This document shows positions 51,646 through 60,067 of a stretch of DNA of 64,000 nt, piece by piece. Every line of letters begins with the position of its first letter. The first letter of the stretch is position 1. Position numbers and translations under genes: made by a program. The notes beneath the pieces are model-generated. The model had not been told where the DNA came from. It made no database searches and saw only the letters and a list, made by a program, of their open reading frames with translations. Origin of the DNA: Microbacterium oxydans (lineage in GTDB: Bacteria; Actinomycetota; Actinomycetes; Actinomycetales; Microbacteriaceae); NCBI RefSeq assembly GCF_900095745.1, contig NZ_FMIR01000019.1, positions 62,001 through 126,000 of the forward strand, written 5' to 3'.

Positions 51646-52644
51646 ATGCCCGAGGGCCACTCCGTTCACCGGATCGCGCGGCAGTTCGATCGCAACTTCG
51701 TCGGCAAGACCCTGAGCGCGTCCAGCCCGCAGGGCCGGTTCGCCGAGGGAGCCGCGGTTCTCGATGGACGTGCGGCCGTGAGTGTGCAGGCCGTGGGCAA
51801 GCAGATGTTCCTCGAGACGGAGGACGACCTCTGGCTGCGAGTCCACCTCGGTCTCTACGGCGCCTGGGACTTCGCCGGCGAGATCATCGTCGATCCGACC
51901 ATCGCTTCGGCCAACGGGCGGATGGGACAGACGAACCAGCGCGGCACCCTGCTCGACGAGGCTATCCTCGATGACGCCGGTGAGAACTCTCTCGCCTCCA
52001 TCGGAGCACCACGGCGCACGAGGGTGCACGTGCGCATGTCGGAGCAGACGAAGGGCCTCGCCGACGAGGGACTCGAATGGCCGCCTCCGGTCGTCGGACA
52101 GGTGCGTCTGCGCCTCATGACCGACATCACGGCCGCCGACCTGCGTGGTCCGACGGCGTGTGTGCTGCAGACGCCGGAGGAGATGCTGGCGACGATCGCC
52201 AAGCTCGGGCCCGACCCGCTGGTCGGAGACCCGGTCGAGAACGAGGAGCGGTTCGTCCGGGCGGTCAGGAAGAAGTCGACGGTCATCGCGCTGCTGCTGA
52301 TGGACCAGTCCGTCGTGAGCGGGATCGGCAATGTGTACCGCGCCGAGATGCTCTATCGGCAACGGTTGAACCCCCACACTCCGGGCCGAGACGTCCCGGA
52401 GGAAGTCGTGCGCGCGCTCTGGCATGACTGGGTGCGGCTCCTGGCGATCGGCGTCGAGACGGGCCAGATGATGACGATGGACGGTCTCACCGCCGAGGAC
52501 TACCGTGCAGCGATGGCGCACCGCGACGACCGGCACTGGGTGTACCACCGGGCGGGGCTGCCGTGCCGAGTCTGCGGCACGGAGATCGCGCTCGAGGAGA
52601 TCGGCGCCCGCAAGCTCTATTGGTGCCCGCGCTGCCAGGCGTGA
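51646..52644 (+). CDS. Fpg/Nei-family DNA glycosylase (endonuclease VIII-like)
   Basis: The 332-residue product starts MPEGHSVHRIAR, giving the catalytic Pro2 and Glu3. It has an H2TH domain (VVSGIGNVYRAEMLY) and a C-terminal zinc finger CRVCGTEI...WCPRCQ. These make an active Nei/Fpg glycosylase-lyase for oxidised bases. The Nei-like N-terminus (HSVHR) separates it from MutM. It begins 1 nt after the rpiB stop and is probably cotranscribed. Confidence 0.93.
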   Translation: MPEGHSVHRIARQFDRNFVGKTLSASSPQGRFAEGAAVLDGRAAVSVQAVGKQMFLETEDDLWLRVHLGLYGAWDFAGEIIVDPTIASANGRMGQTNQRGTLLDEAILDDAGENSLASIGAPRRTRVHVRMSEQTKGLADEGLEWPPPVVGQVRLRLMTDITAADLRGPTACVLQTPEEMLATIAKLGPDPLVGDPVENEERFVRAVRKKSTVIALLLMDQSVVSGIGNVYRAEMLYRQRLNPHTPGRDVPEEVVRALWHDWVRLLAIGVETGQMMTMDGLTAEDYRAAMAHRDDRHWVYHRAGLPCRVCGTEIALEEIGARKLYWCPRCQA

Positions 52645-52682
52645 CGGGTTCCGTGGCTCCGCATCCGTTCTAGGCTGAACGC

Positions 52683-53327
52683 ATGCGACAGAATCCGAGC
52701 TTCACGCTCGCCGACGTGGCCGAGATCCGTCGGGTGATCGAGATGAACCCCTGGGTGACGATCATGAGTGCCGGAGACGACGGTCTCGTCGCTTCGCACT
52801 ACGCGGTGGTCCTGGACGAGACGCGCGACGACCTCACCATCGTCGGGCACGTCGGACGCCCGGACGACCTCATCCACGGCATGGGGGAGCGCGAGCTCCT
52901 CGTCGTGATCCAGGGGCCGCACGGCTACATTTCGCCCGGCTGGTATGGCGACGTGCAGGCGGTGCCGACGTGGAATTACATCGCCGTGCACCTCGCCGGA
53001 GTGCCGGAGATCCTCTCCGACGAAGAGAACCTCGTCGTGCTGGACCAACTCGTCGCACGATTCGAGTCGCGGATGCCGGAGCCGAAGCTGATGTGGGAGC
53101 GTCCGAACGATCCCGCCTACGTGGAACGGCTCGCGTCGGGAACGGTCGGATTCCGTTTGAGTCCGAGTCGCGTGGTCGCCAAGCGCAAACTGAGCCAGAA
53201 CAAGTCGCCGGACACGATCGAGACGGTGATCGCCGCGCTTACGGCAGACGGACCTTACGCGAATCCGGCTCTGGCCGCGGAGATGCGGCGCGCACAGGAC
53301 GCGCGCCGGGGAGGGCAAAAACAGTGA
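52683..53327 (+). CDS. PaiB-like FMN-binding protein
   Basis: The 214-residue protein resembles the PaiB/FMN-binding split-barrel group. It has VIEMNPWVTIMSAGDDGLVASHYAV, HVGRPDDLIHGM, VIQGPHGYISPGWY and a C-terminal basic stretch with RVVAKRKLSQNKS. Bacillus PaiB is described as a regulator, but an enzymatic flavin or haem role is equally possible. TAGGCT at 52671-52676 ends 6 nt before the ATG. It overlaps the amidohydrolase gene by 4 nt (GTGA). Confidence 0.8.
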   Translation: MRQNPSFTLADVAEIRRVIEMNPWVTIMSAGDDGLVASHYAVVLDETRDDLTIVGHVGRPDDLIHGMGERELLVVIQGPHGYISPGWYGDVQAVPTWNYIAVHLAGVPEILSDEENLVVLDQLVARFESRMPEPKLMWERPNDPAYVERLASGTVGFRLSPSRVVAKRKLSQNKSPDTIETVIAALTADGPYANPALAAEMRRAQDARRGGQKQ

Positions 53328-54820
53328 CGGAGCGCGGAGCTGCCATCGGCACGATCACGGCCGCACGGATCGCAGGGCCGGGTCGCGAGTTCTTGGTCGA
53401 CGATGAGCCGGTCGACATCTTCATCGGGGATGGTCGCATCGTCGATATCGCCCCGACCGGATCGCTGCCGTCGCGGGGTGAAGTCCTCGACGCCGAGGGC
53501 GCGTGGGCTATTCCCGGGCTCTGGGACAACCATGTCCACACCGTTCAGTGGGCGCTGACTTCGGAGCGGGTGCCGCTGGGCCATGTGGATTCAGCCGCGG
53601 CCGCAGCCGCAGCCATGAGTGGCATCGACGCGCTGTCGGACGGCCGTCGCGTCGGCACGGGGTTCCGCGATGCGCTGTGGGCCGATCGGCCGTCGATCGA
53701 GCTTCTGGATGCCGCGACCGGCGCGGTGCCCACGTACCTGATCAACGCCGATGTCCACAGCGTCTGGCTGAACACTGCTGCGCTCACCCGCGAGGGCTTC
53801 CGAAGTGACGACGGGATGCTGCGGGAGACGGATGCCTTCGAGATCTCCCGACGTCTGAATGCCGTCGATGCCGCGCACGGTGACCGTGCCATGTCTCGTG
53901 CCGGCGAACAGGCCGCTGCACGAGGCGTCACCGGCCTCGTCGATTTCGACATGGCGTGGAGCGCAGAGGCATGGCCGAGACGTGTGCAGGCGGGATTCGC
54001 ATCGCATCGTGTCGAGTTCGCGGTGTACCCGTTCGACCTGGATCGAGCCATCACGGCCGGGTTGCGGACAGGAGAGCTCCGGGAGGAGTCCGGTGCGCCC
54101 GTCGCCGGGCACGGACTCATCCACGTCGGACCGCTCAAGATCATCACCGACGGGTCACTCGGAACGCGCACGGCCGCTTGCTCCCACCCCTATCCCGGCG
54201 ATCCTGACAACTTCGGGATGCTGACGGTGCCGTCGAACGAGCTCGTGGAGCTCCTGACACGGGCGACCGGAGCCGGACTGGGCGTCGCCGTGCACGCGAT
54301 CGGAGACCGGGCGATCACGTCGGCGCTGGATGCGTTCACGACCACGGGCGCTGTCGGCTCGATCGAGCACGTGCAGCTCGTGCGGCACACCGACCTGGCT
54401 CGGTTCGCGAGTCTCGGCGTCGTCGCCAGCGTGCAGCCGCAGCACGCCGTCGATGACCGCGATCTGGTAGACCGTCACTGGCGCGAGCAGACGGCCATCG
54501 GCTACCCACTGGCATCTCTGCAGGCTGCCGGAGCACAGCTGCGTTTCGGCTCGGACGCTCCCGTGGCTGAGCTCGATCCGTGGCACGCGATCTCTGCTGC
54601 CGTTTCACGCACCGACGACGATCGAGCACCTTGGCATCCGGAGGAGAGGCTCCCTCTCGACCAGGCGCTCGAAGCCAGCGTGCGTTCCGCACTACGACCC
54701 GGTGAGCCGGCGGACATCGTCCTCTGCGGGCGCGATCCGCGGACGGCGACAGGGGAGGCTCTGCGGTCGATGCCCGTTCTCGCGACCGTCCTGGCGGGTC
54801 ACGTCACCTTCGCCGGCTGA
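53324..54820 (+). CDS. Metal-dependent amidohydrolase (YtcJ-like)
   Basis: The 498-residue amidohydrolase has an N-terminal beta sandwich. The metal motif is PGLWDNHVHTVQW, AIGDRAI sits near the fourth strand, and RFGSDAPV holds the conserved Asp near residue 410. This matches the YtcJ-like amidohydrolase 3 group, whose substrates vary. GTG 53324 overlaps the PaiB-like stop (GTGA), so the pair is probably cotranslated. A bidirectional hairpin follows. Confidence 0.87.
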   Translation: MTERGAAIGTITAARIAGPGREFLVDDEPVDIFIGDGRIVDIAPTGSLPSRGEVLDAEGAWAIPGLWDNHVHTVQWALTSERVPLGHVDSAAAAAAAMSGIDALSDGRRVGTGFRDALWADRPSIELLDAATGAVPTYLINADVHSVWLNTAALTREGFRSDDGMLRETDAFEISRRLNAVDAAHGDRAMSRAGEQAAARGVTGLVDFDMAWSAEAWPRRVQAGFASHRVEFAVYPFDLDRAITAGLRTGELREESGAPVAGHGLIHVGPLKIITDGSLGTRTAACSHPYPGDPDNFGMLTVPSNELVELLTRATGAGLGVAVHAIGDRAITSALDAFTTTGAVGSIEHVQLVRHTDLARFASLGVVASVQPQHAVDDRDLVDRHWREQTAIGYPLASLQAAGAQLRFGSDAPVAELDPWHAISAAVSRTDDDRAPWHPEERLPLDQALEASVRSALRPGEPADIVLCGRDPRTATGEALRSMPVLATVLAGHVTFAG

Positions 54821-54836
54821 CAGGTCTGATCGCATG

Positions 54837-54878
54837 ACGAAGGGGTGACTCTCGGAGATCCGAGTGCCACCCCTTCGT
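54837..54878. terminator. Bidirectional hairpin between amidohydrolase and dps
   Basis: ACGAAGGGGTG (54837-54847) pairs with CACCCCTTCGT (54868-54878). A 5-bp CTCGG/CCGAG inner stem is separated from it by a short unpaired stretch. It lies between converging genes and can end transcripts from both sides. Confidence 0.75.
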
Positions 54879-54901
54879 CGTAGATCAGGCGTCTTCTGCG
54901 A

Positions 54902-55387
54902 TCAGGCGGCGATGTGCGAGACGAGGAACCAGCGGTCCTTCTCGAGGCCGCGCTGGATTTCGATGGCCACGTCCTGGCTCGTCAGATCGACCTCGTCGAG
55001 CCCATCGACGGCGGCCTTGACGTCGACCAGAATCGCGTCGATGTCGGCGATCACGGCGCGGATCAGCTCGTCCGACTGGGTGAAGCCCGCGGGAACCGTG
55101 GTCGCACCGGCCTTCTCAGCCACTGCGCTCACACGCGCGTCGATCGGCAGCCCGAGGGCGACGATCCGCTCGGCGGCGGTGTCGGCGAAGTCGCCGGCGT
55201 GCGCGACGATCGTGTCGAGAAGCTCGTGGACGCCGACGAAGTTGGCGCCACGGACGTGCCAGTGCGCCTGCTTGCCGTTGACGGTCAGCGCCTGGAGGCC
55301 GAGCACCACAGGGGAGAGGAACTGGGCCGCCCCTGCAGCCACGGTCGGGTCGATGGCGGTGGTGGAAACGGTCTGTGCCTTGCTCAT
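54902..55387 (-). CDS. dps: Dps-family DNA-protecting ferritin
   Basis: The 161-residue Dps protein has HWHVRGANFVGVHELLD near residue 42 and HAGDFADTAAERI, the two halves of the inter-subunit ferroxidase site. A C-terminal helix ending VSHIAA follows. It oxidises and stores iron and shields DNA in starvation or peroxide stress. A strong GGAGGAG site precedes the ATG. TTGCGG and TAGCGT with a 16-nt spacer are a possible promoter further upstream. Confidence 0.95.
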   Translation of the reverse strand: MSKAQTVSTTAIDPTVAAGAAQFLSPVVLGLQALTVNGKQAHWHVRGANFVGVHELLDTIVAHAGDFADTAAERIVALGLPIDARVSAVAEKAGATTVPAGFTQSDELIRAVIADIDAILVDVKAAVDGLDEVDLTSQDVAIEIQRGLEKDRWFLVSHIAA

Positions 55388-55517
55388 CTTGTGCTCCTCC
55401 GAAGGGAAATCGCGTATCTGATGTATGCAACGCTACTCAGGCTCAGACATTCCGCAAGCAAGCTGAGGCTCGGCTCACTTCCGCATGATTCCGCGGGCAT
55501 TCGGGTAGCCTCACCTC

Positions 55518-56054
55518 ATGAGCATCGCTGCCGGAGCTTCCGTCCTCGCCCTGCCGAACCGCAGTCCCTCCATCGATGACACGGTGTTCGTCGCGGATGG
55601 CGCCCGCATTATCGGGGAGGTCTCGCTCGCGGCCGGCGCGAGCGTCTGGTACAACGCCGTGCTGCGCGGTGACTCCGCAGGGATCTTCATCGGCCGGGAC
55701 TCGAACGTGCAGGACAACGTCTCGGTGCACGTCGATTCCGGCCACCCCGTGTCTGTCGGCGCCAAGGTGTCCATCGGTCACAATGCCGTCGTGCACGGTT
55801 GCACGATCGGCGATGGCACGCTCATCGGCATGGGTGCCGTGATCCTCAGCGGAGCGAGGATCGGCGCCGGGTGCCTGATCGCGGGCGGTGCGGTGGTGCT
55901 CGGCGAGACGGAGATCCCGGCCGGTTCACTCGTGGCCGGTGTCCCCGCGAAGGTGCGCCGCGCACTCAGCGAGGACGAGCGATCGCGTCTGATCGCGAAC
56001 GCTGACACGTACCTCGACCACTCGCGTACCCACGCCGAGGCGACGCAGGCCTGA
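55518..56054 (+). CDS. Gamma-type carbonic anhydrase family protein
   Basis: The 178-residue left-handed beta-helix protein has hexapeptide repeats. Three zinc-ligand-type histidines lie in NVSVHVD (H71) and GHNAVVHGC (H88, H93), the spacing seen in gamma carbonic anhydrases. Family members hydrate CO2 or have unknown acyl-related roles, and activity is not guaranteed. TAGCCT at 55506-55511 ends 6 nt before the ATG. tRNA-CAU follows on the same strand. Confidence 0.88.
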   Translation: MSIAAGASVLALPNRSPSIDDTVFVADGARIIGEVSLAAGASVWYNAVLRGDSAGIFIGRDSNVQDNVSVHVDSGHPVSVGAKVSIGHNAVVHGCTIGDGTLIGMGAVILSGARIGAGCLIAGGAVVLGETEIPAGSLVAGVPAKVRRALSEDERSRLIANADTYLDHSRTHAEATQA

Positions 56055-56084
56055 ACGTGCCGACCGATAGGCTGGGTCGGGTAC

Positions 56085-56158
56085 GGGGCGGTGGCCAAGC
56101 TGGTTAAGGCAGTGGGCTCATAACCCAACGATCGCGGGTTCAAGTCCCGCCCGCCCTA
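56085..56158 (+). tRNA. tRNA with anticodon CAT (elongator Met or Ile2)
   Basis: A 74-nt cloverleaf is seen. The acceptor is GGGGCGG/CCGCCCT with a G1-U72 pair, the D arm GCC/GGC, the anticodon loop CTCATAA and the T arm GCGGG-TTCAAGT-CCCGC. A CAT anticodon without the initiator C1-A72 mismatch and GGG/CCC stem can be elongator Met or lysidine-modified Ile2. The sequence does not settle it. TAGGCT at 56067-56072 is a plausible -10. CCA is not encoded. Confidence 0.88.
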
Positions 56159-56788
56159 CTCGTCGCCATCAGCAGCTTGTGAGTCGCCACGGGTGAGGAA
56201 TAGCCGACAGGTGTGGCTCGTGACGAACGGCTCGAGGAGCTTCACCTCGAGCGGGCCGTCACTGTGCCGGAGGACATCACGCACCAATTGAGCGTGAACA
56301 CCGCAGACGAGCTCCTGATCCGCGTCGAGCAGGTCATGATAGCGACACGGGGTGAGGTCGAACCGTAGCGTCTCCTCATCGACGACGGGGCTCAGGCCGG
56401 CATCATCGAGATGCTCGTAGAGCACGTCGACCTGACGCAACGCGTCGGCCTCGAGCCCGTGCGATGATTCACGCGACATCGCACGCAGCATGCGCCCCCG
56501 CGAGACTGCGCCTTCGACGCGTGCACGCGCCACGGTGCTCGACTCGGCGTCGCGAACAGGGTGAAACACCACCGGCGGCCGGCCGCGTCTGCCCAGCACC
56601 AGTGTTTCGCTGCGGATCAGCCCTTCGTCTTCGAGGACCCGAACATGATCCCGCACGGTGTTGAGGGGGATTCCGCTGTGCTCCGCCAGCTCACCTGCGG
56701 AGCGGCCCGGCGTCTGTTGGATGGCGTGGAGCAACTGGAGCCGACGGGGTTGTGTCAGCCCGCGAAAGTCATGGGCGCGGCGGGGCAT
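56156..56788 (-). CDS. SufR-like winged-helix regulator with three C-terminal cysteines
   Basis: The 210-residue product has an ArsR/DeoR-type winged helix (about 10-75: LLHAIQQTPGRSAGELAEHSGI then RDHVRVLEDEGLI). The C-terminal half carries C148, C162 and C194, spaced x13 and x31, in TPCRYHDLLD, ELVCGVH and SHTCRLFL. That layout resembles SufR-type regulators that bind an Fe-S cluster. It is divergent from flavohaemoglobin, so an NO- or oxidant-sensing repressor is the best inference. TACTCT (plus-strand 56795-56800) ends 6 nt before ATG 56788. Its stop overlaps the tRNA 3' end by 3 nt. Confidence 0.82.
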   Translation of the reverse strand: MPRRAHDFRGLTQPRRLQLLHAIQQTPGRSAGELAEHSGIPLNTVRDHVRVLEDEGLIRSETLVLGRRGRPPVVFHPVRDAESSTVARARVEGAVSRGRMLRAMSRESSHGLEADALRQVDVLYEHLDDAGLSPVVDEETLRFDLTPCRYHDLLDADQELVCGVHAQLVRDVLRHSDGPLEVKLLEPFVTSHTCRLFLTRGDSQAADGDE

Positions 56789-56824
56789 GTGCCGAGAGTA
56801 GACGGGGAGGAGACCGTGCGTCCT

Positions 56825-56855
56825 CTGTTCGACCGGAAATAAACCGGTAGAACAG
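56825..56855. promoter_or_regulatory. 31-bp palindromic operator between the regulator and hmp
   Basis: CTGTTCGACCGG and CCGGTAGAACAG form 12-bp arms with 11 matches around a 7-nt A/T spacer (AAATAAA). A further TGTTC half-site starts at 56863. The right arm overlaps a possible -10 (CAGAAT, 56853-56858) for hmp, as expected for a repressor site. It lies about 37 bp from the regulator start codon. Confidence 0.75.
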
Positions 56856-56916
56856 AATGCGATGTTCGCGACGACTCGGGATGGTGGAACAAACATCACG
56901 AGAAGGGCGGAAAGCC

Positions 56917-58137
56917 ATGGAGCTCACACCAGAATCCGAGGCCATCGTTCGGGCGACCGCCGGTGTCGTCGCAGAGCATGCCGACGAGATCACCACTCTG
57001 TTCTACCGCGAGATGTTCGCGGTGCACCCCGAACTGCTCCGAGTGTTCAACCGTGCGAATCAGGCGATCGGAGAGCAGCCGAAGGCTCTGGGGGCATCGA
57101 TCGTCGCATTCGCCGTGCAGCTGATCGATCCCGAGGCGCCCGACTTCGCACCCGTGATGCGTCGCATCGCGCACAAGCATGTCTCACTGGGGATCAAGGC
57201 ACGCCAGTACACGATCGTCGGTCATCACCTCCTCGATGCGGTCGGAACCGTGCTCGGCGACGCCGTCACGCCGGATGTCAGGGCTGCGTGGGACGAGGTG
57301 TACTGGCTCTTCGGGTGCTCGCTGATCGCCGAGGAGGCGAAACTCTACGCACTCGGCGGCACGGATCCCGAGCGTCCCTGGCGGAAGCACCGCGTGGTGG
57401 AACGGGTGGAGGAATCGGCTGACGTCATGTCGCTGGTGCTCGCGCCCGTCTCCGGAGATGTCGCAACCCATCGCGCGGGGCAGTATGTGACCATCGCCAT
57501 CGATCTGCCGGACGGTTCGCGTCAACCCCGCCAGTACACGATCTCGTCCGGGCCCCGCGGCGATTCGCTGCGTGTGACGATCAAGCGCGTGCGCGGAGGG
57601 GGAGACACGCCTGACGGTCAGGTTTCGACGTGGCTGCATGAGAACGCGCGTCCGGGAACGCTGCTCGACGTATCGCAACCTGCCGGCGACGTCATCGTGG
57701 ACGACACAGACAACCCGCTCGTCCTGGTGTCTGCTGGTATCGGAATCACCCCGGTCGCCGCGATTATCGAAGACCTCTCCCGCCGCTTCCCGGCGCGTAC
57801 CGTGCGGCTGTTCCATGCCGATCGCTCGCATGACACGCACGCACTGTACGCATCGTTGCGCAGGCAGGTGCTGGCCATGGACGATGCCCGTGCGCAGAAC
57901 TGGTACCGGGAAGACGCGGGAACCGCGCCGACTCTCCGACCCGCGTTCGCGGGGCGGATGGACCTCGCCACCATCGAGCTGCCGGACGATGCCGACGTCT
58001 TCATGTGCGGACCACTGGATTTCATGCGCACGTGTCGATCGACGCTCCTGGCACGCGGCATCCCGCCGGAGCGGATCTCGTATGAGGTGTTCGGGCCGGA
58101 TCTCTGGGCGCATCAGCCGACGGCCGCGGCCGCCTGA
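56917..58137 (+). CDS. hmp: Flavohaemoglobin (nitric oxide dioxygenase)
   Basis: The 406-residue product has a globin domain (about 1-140) with HADEITTLFYREMF and the proximal-His segment MRRIAHKHVSLGI. It is followed by FAD- and NAD-binding reductase domains: RQYTISSGPRGD, LVSAGIGITPVAAI and VFMCGPLDFM. It oxidises NO to nitrate with O2 and NAD(P)H. ATG 56917 is chosen because globin homology begins there and a purine-rich GGCGGAAAG precedes it; ATG 56881 is possible. It is divergent from a SufR-like regulator across a 31-bp palindrome. Confidence 0.95.
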   Translation: MELTPESEAIVRATAGVVAEHADEITTLFYREMFAVHPELLRVFNRANQAIGEQPKALGASIVAFAVQLIDPEAPDFAPVMRRIAHKHVSLGIKARQYTIVGHHLLDAVGTVLGDAVTPDVRAAWDEVYWLFGCSLIAEEAKLYALGGTDPERPWRKHRVVERVEESADVMSLVLAPVSGDVATHRAGQYVTIAIDLPDGSRQPRQYTISSGPRGDSLRVTIKRVRGGGDTPDGQVSTWLHENARPGTLLDVSQPAGDVIVDDTDNPLVLVSAGIGITPVAAIIEDLSRRFPARTVRLFHADRSHDTHALYASLRRQVLAMDDARAQNWYREDAGTAPTLRPAFAGRMDLATIELPDDADVFMCGPLDFMRTCRSTLLARGIPPERISYEVFGPDLWAHQPTAAAA

Positions 58138-58254
58138 TCGTCGACCCGGAATGGGTCCGTGCGAGAATGCGGCCGCTGTCAAGCCCCTCCCCGGCACCAT
58201 CCTCGGACGAGATCCTTCCCACGTGCGGCATGGCGCCGCAGAATGGGAGGCACC

Positions 58255-58515
58255 ATGAGCATCGGCAGCGGAATAGCGCTCTTCGTGATCGGAGCGATCC
58301 TCGTCTTCGCGGTGAACGTCGACATCCAATGGGTCGACCTCGACATGGTCGGGTACATCCTGATGGGTGCCGGCGTCGTCATCTTCCTCATCGGCATCGT
58401 GCTGCTCGCGCGGCGGCGTCGGACGGAGACCGTCTCGCGCACATTCGTCGACCCCGCGACGGGCGAACCCACGACTCGCCGATCCGTCAGCTCCAGCGGC
58501 GACGACGCAGTGTGA
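58255..58515 (+). CDS. Small membrane protein, DUF6458-like
   Basis: The 86-residue protein has two membrane helices (about 4-22 and 30-52) separated by a conserved short loop (NVDIQWVDLDMVG). A basic RRRR stretch and a polar cytoplasmic tail follow. This matches the small DUF6458-type membrane proteins of actinobacteria, whose role is unknown. GGGAGG lies before the ATG. A perfect hairpin follows the stop. Confidence 0.82.
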   Translation: MSIGSGIALFVIGAILVFAVNVDIQWVDLDMVGYILMGAGVVIFLIGIVLLARRRRTETVSRTFVDPATGEPTTRRSVSSSGDDAV

Positions 58516-58523
58516 ACGCTGCG

Positions 58524-58559
58524 GATGGTCTCCGACGATCCCGGTCGTCGGAGACCATC
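58524..58559. terminator. Perfect 15-bp hairpin between convergent small genes
   Basis: The arms 58524-58538 and 58545-58559 are exact complements around a 6-nt loop. The right arm includes two bases of the stop codon of the minus-strand gene, so one structure can terminate both transcripts. Confidence 0.85.
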
Positions 58560-58875
58560 ACTCCGCGGGGCTGCTCTCGAGATGCTCCTCGATGAGTGTG
58601 ATGCCTCCGCTGGAACTCGCCGAGTGCGCGAGTTCCTCGATCCATTTCCGGCTCAGGTCCGGCGACTCCGGCTCCTGGAAGACGAACCGGAGCGGGATCG
58701 ATGGGTGGAGCCAGAGCGTCGAGCGCCCAGGAGCGTCGCCCTCCGGGTGCCGCCATGAGAGCGTGAAGCTCTCGTTGCGACGCAGCTTGGTGGCGATGAC
58801 GACTTTCAGGTGTGCGAGTGCGCGATCGTCGATCTGGATCGGGGTCTGTGCGTCGCCGTAGTACAGGCTCCCCAT
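58558..58875 (-). CDS. DUF7882-like small protein
   Basis: The 105-residue protein has ALAHLKVVIATKLRRNESFTLSW-type N-terminal elements, a STLWLHPSIPLRF strand and a C-terminal helix pair ending ITLIEEHL. It resembles short Microbacteriaceae proteins (DUF7882) often mislabelled as ATP-dependent ligase. It has no ligase motif, membrane segment or signal. The function is unknown. No clear ribosome-binding site is seen, and TAGAGT further upstream (plus-strand 58967-58972) is a possible -10. Confidence 0.75.
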   Translation of the reverse strand: MGSLYYGDAQTPIQIDDRALAHLKVVIATKLRRNESFTLSWRHPEGDAPGRSTLWLHPSIPLRFVFQEPESPDLSRKWIEELAHSASSSGGITLIEEHLESSPAE

Positions 58876-59044
58876 CAGCGAACGAACATCGCGATGGGAC
58901 GGGGGGCAGGGATCATGCGACTCCTCGACAGCGTGGCCACGGACCGAGAGGCTCCGGGTAATCGAACTCTAGCCAAGGACGTCTGTACGCACTGGACCGG
59001 GGTCGCGAATCGCCGCGGAATGCGAACAGACTCTTCGCCCGGTG

Positions 59045-59959
59045 TCATACCGAGAGCAGTGACGGCGGTGTGCCGAAGGCCTGCTGGTACGCCGTGGCGA
59101 AGCGTGACGAGTGGTTGAAGCCCCAGCGGCGCGCGACTTCGCCCACCGAGCGCCCGTCGCCGCTCTGCAGATCTCTGCGTGCCCCCTCGAGTCGCGCCCG
59201 GCGGAGAGCTTGCGCGGGAGTGATGTCGAGGGCTCGCCGGAACGCGTACTGGAGCCCTCTCGTGGAGATGTAGGCGGCGGCTGCGACATCGTCGACCGTG
59301 ATGGGCAGGTGTGCGTTCTCGTCGATATAGGCAAGGGCCCTGCGGACGGCGATCGGAGCCCCGGCCCGCTGGGCGGGGCGGCGCAGGGCTTCGGTGAAGG
59401 TCGTGGGGAAGGCGGAGAGGGTCATCATCAGCGCATGGCGTTCGAGTTCGGCGGCGATCAGCCGATCGGAGCCCGAGAGGGCGAGTGCCTGGTCGACGTA
59501 CGCGAACATCGACTCCCAGCGCCGCGCGTCGACGGCTGAATGCGGCGCGAGTCCCGTCGTGCGCAGCGTCAGAGTGTCATCGCCGGTCAACCGTCGTGCC
59601 CGCTCTTCGGCTACGGGTCGATCGAAGACGAGAGCACGCACGTCGGCCGACCGGTCCCACTTCGCCTCCACTCGGGTGCCATCGGTGATCCACGGCGCTG
59701 CCGAAACCAAGCTGTTGCGCGCGGACCAGACGCGAGCATCCGGGGCGTCGACACGGCACACCAGGATCTGGTCGAGTGGTTCCGCCGTCGAATGCACTTG
59801 CGCCGCGAGCCGGTAGTTCACGAGCGTGACGCTGCGGAGCTCTTCGGACCGCCAGTCGAATCGGAATCGCCGAGGGTCGGCATCCTGAAGTGCTGCAGAG
59901 GGAACGAACTGCTGCCACGTGGACTCGACCTGCTCGATGTCGGTGGACGTGAACTGCAT
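59045..59959 (-). CDS. AraC-family transcriptional regulator
   Basis: The 304-residue protein has a C-terminal AraC/XylS DNA-binding domain (about 205-300). The two helix-turn-helix parts include ITVDDVAAAAYISTRGLQYAFRRALDITP and VGEVARRWGFNHSSRFATAYQQAFGTPP. The N-terminal 190 residues form an AraC-type sensing region with no recognised ligand. AAGGAG lies before ATG 59959. It stands alone between the DUF7882 gene and the exonuclease gene. Confidence 0.9.
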   Translation of the reverse strand: MQFTSTDIEQVESTWQQFVPSAALQDADPRRFRFDWRSEELRSVTLVNYRLAAQVHSTAEPLDQILVCRVDAPDARVWSARNSLVSAAPWITDGTRVEAKWDRSADVRALVFDRPVAEERARRLTGDDTLTLRTTGLAPHSAVDARRWESMFAYVDQALALSGSDRLIAAELERHALMMTLSAFPTTFTEALRRPAQRAGAPIAVRRALAYIDENAHLPITVDDVAAAAYISTRGLQYAFRRALDITPAQALRRARLEGARRDLQSGDGRSVGEVARRWGFNHSSRFATAYQQAFGTPPSLLSV

Positions 59960-60067
59960 GGGTGCTCCTTGTTCCTCGCGCCGCGATCCCACTCGACGGC
60001 GCCTCTCTGGAGCGTAGCTCAGTGTGTCGACTACAGCGCATCTACGCTCGGGCGGGGTTCGGCTCTC

